Shown piece by piece: positions 46,247-57,355 of a DNA stretch of 64,000 nucleotides. A model generated the notes under the pieces. That model was given only the letters and a program-made list of their open reading frames with translations. It did no database searches and was not told the DNA's origin. This DNA comes from Stenopsyche tienmushanensis (taxonomy: Eukaryota > Arthropoda > Insecta > Trichoptera > Stenopsychidae). Positions within the stretch are counted from its first letter, which is position 1, and each line of letters starts with the position of its first letter. The position numbers were made by a program, and so were the translations under genes. Location: positions 558,001-622,000 of the forward strand of contig WACJ01000132.1 of the NCBI GenBank assembly GCA_008973525.1. Reading direction: 5' to 3'.

Positions 46247-48189
46247 GTTAGGACACAGAAGTCGCCTTTAAGTCTAAAGGTTATAAACAATTTTATTTCG
46301 TTTCTCACTCATATATCTTCTGCTATTTAAAAGTTCCTATTCAGATAATCTTGATCACAATTGATATTTTTATTCATATAAAAAAATCCATATGATAAAC
46401 ACCGTCTTAAAATGATATATATGCCATCTAACATTCAGATTTCGTACGTATTCGTACGAAGTTGAGGAATTGTAAACATGCAGGCTACGTTGTATTGAAA
46501 ATTTTATATTACTAAAATATTTCGGGAAATTCCTTGACGAAGCATGGCCATGTAAACAATGTGGTTTATCCTGAAATGAGAGGCTCTAGATACTATTTGC
46601 CAATTTACATGACAAATTCGATCCATTCCATGGACGCATTGTACTGAAATAGCTATACTGATCATGCTGGACAAGACTATTATAAAAATTTAACAAGTTA
46701 TGCGTTCCTTGATGATGGATAAATCTTGAATTCATTCTATATTTAGTTACCATAGCATTTCTTGTGGTATATGTCTATTTCCACAGGACATGCTTTCGAC
46801 CAATCATTCCTAAAGTGATTTATATCGATTCCCAGGGGTTCATATCAGTGAAAAAAAAGGGAGAGCATGTGATGTAAATCCTAATTATTAATACATCCAC
46901 CCATGTCCCTTTTATGCAGATAATTATTAAGCAATAACGCTATGAAACCTTCAAAATAGATGGACTATATTGAAATAACACAGTGGACTATTAGCAATCA
47001 ATAGGGCAACATTGCAGAAATTGATGTCACGGTACAAGTAGAACTGATCGGAATAATCACCAACGAAGAACTTTCATTCAATTTAGATTTTGATTCAGTT
47101 TAGAAAGAAATATCAGCAATTTTATCATTAGAGAGACATAACTGTCACATATCCTGTATTATGGATAATTGCGAAAAAGTTTTTGATCATTCGTCGAAGA
47201 GATTTAAGACTAAATCTGACTAAATTGAAGCCAAATATTGAAATTTTTCATTTCCATTTAAAGAATTTGTTGTCGTTTTAAAACCATAAAACATAAAAAA
47301 ATTACCCAATGTAAACCCTATCATTTGGGAAAAAATTAAATAACATCTCAAATTAATCATGTAAAACATATCAACCTTACCCAAGAGCTCCTTCTACATG
47401 ACTTTCGAAGTCTTTAGAATTTAGGTCACTAACAGCGCCTTTGAACCACATTGCCCACAACATCTGGACTTGTAGAACTCAAAATTGGATTTTAAATTTA
47501 ACTTTGTTCAAGGGCGATCGATTTTGAGATCAAGTAATTGGGGGTTACTTTTGGGCTAAACATAACGGCATACCTGAAATTAAATTTTGGCACAATTTAG
47601 TCCATTTAGTTTATTAAATTTCAATGTATTATCTAATATAGTCCTAAAATACGACATCCTCCTGCTCAATTCTAAGATTGTTGAATAATAAGACCTTCTC
47701 CGAAAATAAGCCCTAGTTGAAATAGTAATGTTAAAATATAGGTACGTAAGTTGTTGAACACACTTTTGCATTTAAGCTTTTTATTGGTGGTATCGACTTT
47801 TCAAAATACGAATTGTCTAACACGTTTACAATGAATGAAACTGCAGTATTTTTAAAAGTGGGTGAAGAGTTCATGGGATAAAATAACTAACAGTTGTGTT
47901 TCTAATATACTACAGAAAGGATACTTACTCATTTAAAGATATCCCCCGAAAATAGCCCCTAGCACAAATTTTGAACCAATAAAAAAGTAAACAGTGTCTT
48001 TCAATTGATTGATTGTCTATTTCGATCTTTACGACGTAATCGTTGAATAAAGACAATTTTAATTTAGATAAAATACCACGATTAAATAATTTTATCTGGG
48101 CGTTAATTCTGCACGTTTATTTGAAGATTTTTGGGAAATTTTAGGGCTAACGAAAAGTATTCGTGTATTTAGTATAAAAAGTTTATTAA
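46247..48189. other. AT-rich stretch, no gene seen
   Basis: A short hairpin TTCGTACG-TATT-CGTACGAA lies at 46441-46460. No gene was recognised. Confidence 0.5.
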
Positions 48190-48590
48190 AACAAATATTT
48201 TATGAACAACATTATAAAGTATAATTCCCTTCATTATTCAACATCTCTTCCCGTCATTTTGGCAGCACTTCCATCCATTTTTTATGAAACTTTCCCGGTT
48301 TAAAAGCAAAAAACGATTTTAAATGCATTTTCACTTGAGCTGCATTTTTGAATAATTTTTCCCTCAAGCTGTGTTCCATGGACCTTAAAAGGTGGAAATT
48401 AAAAAATCTTTTAATTGCCGACAATAAACTTGTGCAGATATAGTTTCTCTCGGTTTCATTAATTCATAATGATTTATTCCCACATATAATATCATACGCA
48501 CATTAGAAACTTTTTTTGGGTTGGAATTGGGAATTCTTTCCATGAAACCTAATTCAAATATAAGATCCATACCGTTACCATATGATCACA
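48190..48590 (-). pseudogene. decayed mariner transposase, C-terminal part
   Basis: Minus strand: PNSNPKK, then INHYELMKPRETISAQVYCR, which matches the conserved block after the first catalytic Asp in mariner transposases. A deletion removes the second and third Asp blocks. It then reads MEHSLREKLFKNAAQV and a C-terminal WMEVLPK. An open frame survives at 48385-48570. It is a different mariner lineage from the copies at 9.7 and 13.1 kb. Confidence 0.75.
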
Positions 48591-48693
48591 CATGGTACCA
48601 AATTTTTAATTGGATTAAATTTTGATCACTTTAATGACAGTGGAATTCAAATGATATCAATATGTATATCATGGCCTTGATGTAATGAATATA

Positions 48694-49037
48694 GACTTGG
48701 TTCTGTTTTTATGCGATTTTGAAGTTATGCGATTTTCAAAAATAATTGGAACCTATCCCTCATTTTTGGCCAAAATTTTTTTTATGCGAATACGCATAAA
48801 AGAAATCTAAAATTAACACAAATGCAAGTTACAACCGTTCAAGTCATTCATATTCAGAATATCCAAATGTGAAAATAGTGTTATATTAAGAACGCTTATA
48901 TTTTTTTGTGATTTGAAGTTATGCGGTTTTTAAAAATAATGAAATCTATCCATCAATTTTCTATGTAGTTCAAATATTTTTATGCGATTTAACCGTGGAC
49001 GTATCTATCGCATAAAAACAGAGTATAAGCCCAAGTG
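48694..49037. mobile_element. Tc1/mariner-type MITE with TA duplication
   Basis: TA flanks (48692-48693 and 49038-49039) enclose ends GACTTGG and CCCAAGTG. A perfect 16-bp inverted pair, TCTGTTTTTATGCGAT at 48702-48717 and its complement at 49007-49022, lies just inside. Length is 344 bp. An internal direct repeat contains GAAGTTATGCG(A/G)TTTT. No coding capacity. Confidence 0.8.
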
Positions 49038-49039
49038 TA

Positions 49040-49689
49040 TAACAATGATAAATGCCATTAAAATAGATTGTGTTAATTTTAAATGATCAAATATTTACTA
49101 AAATAATATTTGCACTGTTAAATCTATTTTTGTATAGATAAGAATTTCAGATTTTTAAGGCTTTCGGTCGTTTTAAGTATCATTTGATTATATCGTCCAT
49201 CGTAATCTGTATTCCATTGCCTAATGGCCAATATCCAGAGTTTGCGTTTTAGAACATATTGAATTAATCCATTATCAGGGATTGTTTTAGTCGATTTTCA
49301 AAAAGACAATGTAAGGTCAGCGTTTAGGAGAAAATGTTCGTTTAAAATGTTATTTTGCGTGTCGACATTTAAAATTCTTGTCCACATTACCTCGATCCTA
49401 ATCTGCTACGAACACTTTTCTGATTTGATGTAAATTAAGGCGACACGTTCGACATTTATTTACATGTCGTCGCGCTAAAAATACCTCAAAAGCGATTTGG
49501 TAAGACTTTATTTAGCCACGGGCGTTAATACTTCGGCTTTAACGTGATGGTCGTCATGCGATCTGAAGATTATGTTTCGTTGAACTTCTGAGTGCATTGC
49601 ATTTTCAGGCCAAATGAGCACTTCAAATTCTCATATTTATAGCATAAGACTTGAACGTTTTGCGTGTGCATTCTATTTCCACATATCTC
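49040..49689. other. upstream intron or intergenic sequence of the host exon
   Basis: No coding signature. It precedes a clear splice acceptor, so it is probably intron of the host gene whose first, non-coding exon lies further upstream, possibly outside the window. Confidence 0.4.
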
Positions 49690-49691
49690 AC

Positions 49692-49714
49692 GCATGTTTC
49701 TGTTCTTGTTTCAG
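49692..49714 (+). promoter_or_regulatory. splice acceptor of the host coding exon
   Basis: A pyrimidine-rich tract (TTTCTGTTCTTGTTTCAG) ends in AG at 49713-49714. It lies 37 bases upstream of the start codon. It implies that the 5' UTR is split by an intron. Confidence 0.65.
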
Positions 49715-50597
49715 TTATTTTTAAGACGACTGGAGTGGAGATACAGTCAAGATGTCGCTGCCGAGCGAAAACGTGGAGGCAGTCGCGAATTCCGGCTATG
49801 GAAGTAGCGACGAAACTGCGAGTTTACTCGTTCATACTCCGGCCGTGACTGTGATAACTTCGGGTCCTAACGAGAAGGAGAGCAATGGACCTTCGACGGT
49901 CAATAAAATACAATCGAAGCCTGTCCTCATGAGACAGGATTGTACGGCGAGATATTTGACGACTTCGCCCCATCCACAACTGTCAGGAAGTGGAGGACTG
50001 GGAGGCAGCGAAGAGAGTGCCACATCAATCAAAATAGAAGAATCCAGCACTAGATCGGTTCCGGATATAGAATTACACTGTCGGCTGGATACATCAACAG
50101 GGAATATTGTGGTCGGTGATAGACAACATTTATTTACTTCTCCCGTTATATCAATACCGGGTGGATGTAGACATAGAGGATCGGCCAGCGGATACCAATT
50201 GATGCCACATGCATCTTATTCGAGATGCAGAGGCTGCGAGAGAAGAGCATCGACCACACCTTTATCGTCTCTGCAGCTGGCTAGATCTGTTTCTAGAGAG
50301 AGCGTCAGATCAGCTCTTCATATGCCTTGCAACTGCAATGCTTTAAGCACTGCTGGGACTTGTCCGACATTGCAACCACCGACTGTTTTATTGACAACAT
50401 CTCCAAGCTCCAGGATAATCAGACAGAGTTCGCAGCCTGAAGCCAGTGCCATTACTTGTTGTGCTGGACATTGTGTTCATCAACATGCTCACGCCCCCAG
50501 TGCTTCCTTAAGACAATTGAGGGAGCCCGGTGATGGAATCGCTGGGATTGCTGCAGACTCCCTAAGGATCAACGGCGCAATGAGGCAATTCAGACAG
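49715..50597 (+). CDS. host gene, first coding exon, N-terminal 282 residues, family not recognised
   Basis: The ATG at 49752 has A at -3 and an in-frame TAA at 49722-49724, which fixes the start. The frame ends at CAG|GTAACA (50597/50598) in phase 0. The base composition is much more GC-rich than the surroundings. The 282 residues have no signal peptide or membrane segment. They are rich in Ser, Thr, Gly and Pro and look disordered. Cys clusters occur as CRGC (159-162), CNC (193-195) and CCAGHC (236-241), with His near the last. An acidic dileucine ETASLL at 21-26 would suit the cytosolic tail of a membrane protein. The end, SLRINGAMRQFRQ, looks like the start of a conserved domain continued in the next exon, which is not found in this window. 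Confidence 0.8.
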
Positions 50598-50606
50598 GTA
50601 ACAATA
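50598..50606 (+). promoter_or_regulatory. splice donor of the host coding exon
   Basis: CAG|GTAACA is a good donor. Read-through would add only 16 non-conserved residues before a stop at 50646-50648, which supports splicing here. Confidence 0.65.
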
Positions 50607-52489
50607 TCTTTAAGCCTTCAGATTTATGTACATAAACATAAAATTTAGCATTTTTATTTACAAATTTTCATTGTATCATCATAATTTTCACACCCCACAA
50701 GAAAATTGGTTCGGAAATTTGCTACAAATAAAATACCAATAAACACGATCACAGATGCCGCTTTTAATAAATAAAACATCTTCAATCAAATCAAAACATA
50801 ACATAATTTAAATCATTATTTCATAACAACAATATATAATTTGATTATATTTTTATAATTTTTAATTGTTTAAAAATAAATCATCATATCCATTTTATTT
50901 AATATTGGTTCGAATATCAAATAAACAATAAGTACTACCAAATGCTCGTTAGATGTCACTATATACGACCGAGATGAAAATAGATTTTCCAAAATATATA
51001 TTATTTTGAATTAATACAATTCGGTCAGGGTTGAACGAAATTCGATTTTATTGCCGATTTATTATATTTAAAATACGATCGACAATTTTCCTCCTTAATA
51101 AAAACTTTTCAATGCGGTATCGATATCATTTTTATGACGTAAATTTTCGCTTCGGAAATGTCTTCACAGGCAAACTAACTTATTAACCGATGAACTTGCG
51201 GTACATAACCGTATAATTTTCGCATATTCAATGTCTTTGAATACATGTCGGTTGATTGGAGTTGCTATTATTTACACGGCGTACAACTGTTTGCCTAATA
51301 CGTACTAATGTATTAAACGATTAAGACTTTGGGAGTGGATAAATATAGTGCTCGGGTCTTAATGCGATTCGATTTGAATTCGGGAATAATTTAAGATTGT
51401 ATTTAATTATGCGTGACATCTATGAGGCAAAGAGCGCAATTAAGATCGTGCTGAATATTTTCAACGCATGCAAATTGATAATCCGGATAGAATTTAATAT
51501 AATATTAATTACCAGGTTGTGTCTCCTGTGTCTTCTGATACATTTACGTCGTTTTCTTCCACGTCACGACGATTTGCATATTTTAAAAGCAATACGCACA
51601 TACCATCTGTTTACTTTTGAACTTTGTATATAACTATATTCTCATTGTTCGGTTGAAAGCCCGTCGTCGGAATATCCATCTGCTGACGAAGACATCTTGC
51701 CATTTACGACGACGATTGTCTTCGCCTTCGTGGAAACGTCGCGGTTGTTCTTGCAAAGTGATACGTGCGTCTTGTTTCCGGATTTAGCAGTTTGTCGTCA
51801 CCATTGTTGACAAAATTTAATCTGGAGTTAGATAATGAATCTTATTTGGATTCAAAGAAGTAATTTTGGCATTATTGTTTGGGATACAATTCCGTCTTCG
51901 TCGGAAAATTTAAATTCACTCCCTATGTATGAAATATTTCCACAGCCATCAATTATAATTACTGTTCTTGGTTGTGGTTTATTTCATATACAAATTAAAT
52001 ATTTACCTATTATATTCATTTAATCCAGTAAATATTAATATCAATAAATTATTTATATGTGATATTTTCATTTTATAAACAGTTTTAGAATCACCTCAAT
52101 ATATTAATGACTCAGTTAGTGTGGTAAATATTACCAGGGCTAGATATTTTTAGCGTTATTATAATTTTTTAATGGTTGATGTAAAACGTGGTACAAGGTG
52201 TGTGTCATTAAATCATCATTCATGGTGGATTCATAGTGTAGATTTCGTTGTCCGGGATATGGCACATATGCTGTGTATCGATGTCATTGATTCAACAATA
52301 ATTGGTTAGCGATGCTTTATCTCCACTTTTATGATGATTCAATTTAACGGATAATGTGCTCCAGAGGAGGCGCATACAAATTTTAAGTTACTTTACCCGT
52401 TAGTTTTTTTCGGTACTTGTTGTATAATTTCCTTACGGTAATGAGGCGAACGGATGTCGAACAGAAATAATGCTTTAATAACCTTTCTT
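50607..52489. other. intron sequence with a CpG-rich patch at 51655-51790
   Basis: Mostly AT-rich. The patch 51655-51790 is unusually rich in CG and CGTCG words for this window, but neither strand gives a convincing exon with splice sites. Short open frames at 51397-51633 and 51835-52023 have no motif. Confidence 0.45.
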
Positions 52490-52756
52490 ATGTACGAAAG
52501 AAAGATCTGGCTGCGGGAAGGACGCCCTCCCGCAGTCAAGGCCATGCGACGACTCCTCTATACTCCCGCTTCCTACGCATCACCAACCAACCGGCAATAT
52601 CGGTGCATACACAAGAAGCAATTCTGTCATTTTTACAGATGCAATTTGCTCACAGCGATAAAGAGAGACGGAAGATGTCGCTGTTAATCTGGTGAATTAA
52701 GTCTATCTAGATTAACAGCGCTATTGCATGGGGATGATAATTCGCCCATATTATAG
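52490..52756 (-). repeat. LTR-like repeat, copy without its 3' end
   Basis: Minus strand: a GGGCGAATTATCATCCCC start, AACAGCGACATCTTCCGTCT, GCCGGTTGGTTGGTGATGCG and GACTGCGGGAGGGCGTCC, ending around CCAGATCTTTC. It lacks the poly(A) word and 3' part. Compared with the other copies it has extra bases with a partial palindrome (GTTAATCTAGATAG...CCAGATTAAC) near 52685-52722. Confidence 0.6.
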
Positions 52757-52909
52757 ATGCAATGCTGCATCCAATTTATCTAACTGTTAACTTCTTCTTA
52801 AAAATCAAAATTAATTTATCTTATTTAGAGAAGTTTGAGAGTCTTCGAGCCTTTTTTTTCATTTTTGAAGATTTGAAGCGTCGGCGAAGACGGTATCCAT
52901 GGACTTATC

Positions 52910-52976
52910 TAGCGCAATAAACGAGTGTTATCTGGTGACGCATGGCGATATTTGACGGTAACTGTGCGTCAATGGG
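52910..52976 (-). mobile_element. possible piggyBac-like end
   Basis: On the minus strand TTAA (52977-52980) is followed by CCCATTGACGCACAGTTACC, a piggyBac-style terminus. The opposite end is not resolved, so the call is tentative. It abuts the Kolobok-like fragment that follows. Confidence 0.35.
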
Positions 52977-52979
52977 TTA

Positions 52980-53110
52980 AATGAGATTATCTCGAAACTG
53001 CATTTTCAAAAATGTTGTGGCTTAAAAAGTTTTCGATTGACGTGGATGATTTTATGGGAGGTTTCTTACTATAATATTTTTAGGAATATCCCCATAAGGA
53101 TAGATTATAT
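52980..53110 (+). repeat. fragment of the Kolobok-like 3' non-coding region
   Basis: GAGATTATCTCGAAACTGCA and TTCTTACTATAATATTTTTA match the reverse complement of 27690-27805 and 60140-60260, the region downstream of the transposase stop in the related elements. No coding part is attached. It begins exactly at a TTAA. Confidence 0.6.
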
Positions 53111-54239
53111 GCTAATATTATTATTGATCAGTAAGTAGTCGGTAATGACATCGATTCGTGAATAATCATAAGATTTATTAAACATTGTACTCATCTAAAT
53201 TGGCATACTTTAACAAAGCAAATTGAAATCGATTAATAATTGTAATTTTTCAATAAATGCTATTAAATTCTCTAAAAGATCTTGACTTAATTCATATATT
53301 TTTAATATTTAAATTTGAAAAATTAATTAAGAAATGAATGGCTCAAAGTATGACATCCTTGCAAATTTTGAAAAAATATTGCATCATATTTCAAAAGTAA
53401 TAATATGTTTAGCACTTCATGGAAATACTTCCAGCAACAAATAAGTTTCATTATTACAGACTTCAACTGTATATCTTGCAAAAAATGCACATTAAAAAGA
53501 GTGCTTTAAAACAGGCATTTAAATGTAAATTCAGTCTGAATTTAGTATTTAAAAGCTTAATTAAGGGATGCAATTTCAATATTAATAATTAAATAAACAA
53601 CTAAAAAGGGGCACAAATTCTCAATATTTTTCAAATTCAGTTTCGTTTTAATTCTCAAATATATCTCTATTAGGCCGTATTCATTATATTTTTGCCAATG
53701 TTTTTTTTTTTGCAAGCCCCAATTCAATATCTTCCGAGAAAAAACTTAATTTTCATGGGTATTGTATTTTGTCTGAATGAACAAATTTTCAATTACCACA
53801 GTTCAAGGTATGTCCTAAGTATGTTCATGCTTTTTGGTGGCCACTCGCTGTTCAAAATTTGTTGGGACTTATTTTCCAAATTTGATTTGTATTGTAAATA
53901 AATATTTTTTAGATTAGTATGCAAAAATTATAATAATTCTTATAATTTCTGTACTAATTTGTAACAATCCTTCTGTAATAATTTGCCATATACTACTGAA
54001 TAATTACCAATAAATTTAATAGATTTTACTTTAACAACATGGTCACTATAACCTTACAAATTTAGATCGTCCTTATTAGAAGACCCGGTATAATGAAACG
54101 ATGTTTTTTTTAGATATATTTTTAAGGGAATTGTACCTTATAATCTTTATTTTTAAGCATTTATTAACATACCTGGACTTGTTTTTCGCTAGCTTCCTTT
54201 GCAGCTTATATACAAGTGTATATTTAAACTCCCTGATAT
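53111..54239. other. AT-rich stretch, no gene seen
   Basis: The + frame 53692-53901 is hydrophobic and Phe-rich but without a family signature. Confidence 0.45.
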
Positions 54240-54610
54240 TTAAGTATCGCTTTATTTAACTTTTTTAATTTCAAGTTCATCTTAAAAAGGAAGCTTTAAG
54301 GTCATGTTTTCCTTGCAAAGCAACCATTCAAATTCATCTTCCAATTCAAAAATACGATTGTCAACATTTACTTTGCAGGGAATGCTCTTTGCTTGAAAGA
54401 CTCTTTCATTTTTGTACCATTTTAAAAAATTCACAGATGTTTTTCCACTGTATTTCTTCGAATTCAAAAAGATATTTATCGTCTTCATAATATCTTCATC
54501 TTTTGTAGTAGTTTCAAATGGAGCACAAAACACGAAGACTTCTTTGATATCAACTGAATTAATACATATAAGACGTTCAAAGAGGACTCGGAGGGTAAAA
54601 GACTAAGAGG
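54240..54610 (-). pseudogene. hAT transposase fragment (ZBED5/SCAND3-like)
   Basis: Minus strand: INSVDIKEVFVFCAPFETTT, then EDIMKTINIF and, after an internal deletion, RIFELEDEFEWLLCK. These blocks align with the central part of the hAT relic at 55.7-57.4 kb (NSDDIKEEFLFCSELETTT). The intact open frame is 54282-54533. The + frame on top of it is a shadow. Confidence 0.7.
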
Positions 54611-55694
54611 GTAAGAAGCTCCAGAGCTTTATTAAAAATTATAAATCTACCCGCGATCGCAGCATATAAGATTCCTGGCATTTAACAAATAATCGGATTA
54701 AAATTACGAATGATTTATGGATGGTCTTAAAAACGTTTAATCCAATAGAGATGGCATGATTGTAAAACCCTTGAAGTATATCAGGGAATCCGCTTAGTAG
54801 ATAAATTTAAAGAAAATCGTCTGTGCAACTCTGAATGGGATGAAATCTCCAAGGATTGGAAAAGCTTTAAAGAGGATTATTTTCTTCATCTTTGTTTCAT
54901 GAACACGATTCCGACGCGCATTACACGTTCATAGTTTCCGTTGTACACATTAGTTCCCACAGTCGAAAATCTTAATTAGAATTTTCCGATAATTTGACTT
55001 AAACCCTTTCGGGTCGTCGCTGATCGCTTTCAAGATTACAACGATCGTAATTTACGTCAACAGGTAGATTCTTACCGAACCTGTTACATGAATTCTTCAG
55101 TTGGTTCTGGTTTAGCGGGAGGCTTTGCGGTGCTCCCGCATAATCCACCCCATTAACTATCATCCATCTTATTGGCCCAATAAAACAGTCGAAACAATTA
55201 ATTCGATGGAGATATTTAATCGCCAATCGATTACAAACCTCATTCATAATATTTAACTTCGAAAAAAAATCAAAATCATTATTTGTGCTTGAAATGAAAA
55301 ACACAGCGCGAATATAAAGAAAATAAGAAGGGTATCGATGATTGCGAAAAGTTATACAAATTGAGTTAGACGATCGAAGAATCGCGTTTCCATGGATATT
55401 GAAAACATTTATTTTTCGAATCACGTCCTCAGAGAAGTGTGTTGACCGATACAAAGTGAATTAAAATTGTGTACACTGTAGGACATCTAATACAATATAG
55501 ATGTGTAAACAAAATTTGTAATTTTGCTCCATATGGCAGGGCGTGAAGATATTTTTTTTTCGTGCGATACAAGGTCTATTGACACTATCCAATGAAGAAA
55601 ATAATTATTATGTTTCGATCAATCATATATTAGACATGTAATCTAACATTGTAATTGAAGTATGTCTATGCTGTGTGTATTTGTCTTTTAATAT
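54611..55694. other. no gene confidently seen; 151-codon minus frame of unknown status
   Basis: A minus open frame at 54999-55454 is the third longest in the window (MYRSTHFSEDVIRKIN at the start). It has no recognised domain and a composition rich in Asn, Ile and Arg, so it may be chance. The rest is AT-rich. Confidence 0.35.
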
Positions 55695-57355
55695 CAGGGG
55701 GACCCATAAGTAATCAATTATTTCGAATTAACACGAAAAAAAAAGGTTACGATTTTATTTTAATTATTCAATCAATTATATAATGTCCATTATTATTTAC
55801 AACTCTTTACCATCTTTCAGGCAAAATTTCAATCTTTCTATTATAAAAAATAATTGCATGTTATTAACTAGTCTCAAAATTTGCGGCTGAATTTTTGTCA
55901 ACGCCAACCTTATGTCATTCTCAAACGAAGAAGAGTTGAAAATCCACTCTCCCAGAAATATGTAGACAAAATGGAACTAAAGGTATGAATGATACATACC
56001 ACACCAGCATTGTGTGAGCAATTTTTCATTAAACATGTTACGTGCCGAGGAATCATTCCGCAAATCCAAGAAGTCATCTTGTAATTCATAGGGATTGGTG
56101 GTTAATTCAAGGGTAGCAGAACATGGATTTCGTATCAATGTAGTTTCTTATTCTTTCAGCTCAGGGCAGTCACGCTGAAGTTCATTTTCAAGGGATTCTA
56201 GATGTCCAGAAATCTCCTCCTTTCTCCAAGTTTCTCAAACATTCCAATGTTTCCAAGATTTATTTTTCTTCGCCAGTTTTGCAGCTTGGATAAAAATGCC
56301 CAGAGATTATCGTGACATGCGATAGTATTCGTTTCCTTTCCCTGAAGTTCCAGCTTAAGCCTATTTTGCCGTTCTAATACATCTGCTAGATATGCTCCTC
56401 TTTTCAGCCAAGCTTTGTCGATAAAGTTTACCAAAATGTCTTGCACTTCCAGGATCAACTCGATTTCATCTTTAAATTCAGACACGATTCACAACATTTC
56501 CTTTCGATAAGCAGCATACTGCAGTGTAGAAAATAATAACATCGTGATCAAAATCCATGTCTTTGCACAGCTTTCTAAACAAACGGGTATTAAGAGCTCC
56601 AGATTTGATGTAATTTGAGATTTTTATCTACGAATGAAGTACCTCTTGCAGAGGAGTTAGAAGAGTCTTACTGAAAAGGGCATACCTGTGGATCGTGCAG
56701 TTTGCTTGGGGAGCTACTTCTTTTATATTTTTCTGAAAGCCCGATTCTGACCCAAGCATAGATGGTGCACCATCCTTACAAACACACTTATTTTCCACTT
56801 TAATCTTCCAGTCTCAAAAACAGTATTTATCTTCTCTATAATATCTTCACTTTGTGTAGTAGTTTCAAGTTCACTACAAAATAGGAACTCTTCTTTGATA
56901 TCATCTGAATTAATATATTTCACGAAGACAAGCAACTGAGTACACGATCTTACGTCTGTTGATTCATCAACTTGAAAAAAAGACAATGGTGAAACCTTGA
57001 TTTAATTTAAAATATACTCTTTAATGTCTAGGTTTTTATGCTTAGCAGTTTCCAATGCGACTTCATATGATACTTGCACTGATGCTGTGAACCATTGCTG
57101 AAAACGCCCTGTTCGATCAAGTCTCTAATGTTTTTAACTTGTTTTATACCAACGAAAGAACTCCAAACCCTTTTTAGTGTGTTCTAAATGCTTCGCCTCT
57201 GAGTAACGTTTGAGTTTTGAAGGTTTCATAGATTCATGACTGAGAACAAGTTTGCACAATACGCATTAAGGCTTCTCTATTTCAAAAGTAGTCGAAACAG
57301 CCCCTTGGCGATCAGATCGCCAGCCTAGTTGTGTAAGTTTGTCTTCTGATCTTGG
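55695..57355 (-). pseudogene. near full-span hAT transposase relic (ZBED5/SCAND3-like)
   Basis: On the minus strand from high to low coordinates the hAT order is clear. A BED-like finger region has VLSHESMKPSKLKR. The catalytic start is FFQVDESTDV, followed by DDIKEEFLFCSELETTT. The alpha-helical insert holds AYLADVLERQNRLKLELQGK and SKLQNWRRKINLGN. The C-terminal region has LIRNPCSAT, NDSSARNMFNEK and the dimerisation block STYFWESGFSTLL. Stops and shifts break it in at least five places. The low-coordinate end CAGGGGGACCC at 55695 looks like a hAT TIR; the opposite TIR was not found. Open pieces survive at 56198-56485 and 56723-56986. Confidence 0.8.

Noticed and set aside
54999..55454. 151-codon minus open frame as a host gene
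   Set aside because: No recognised domain and no exon context. A frame of this length can occur by chance in a window of this size, though it remains worth a homology search.
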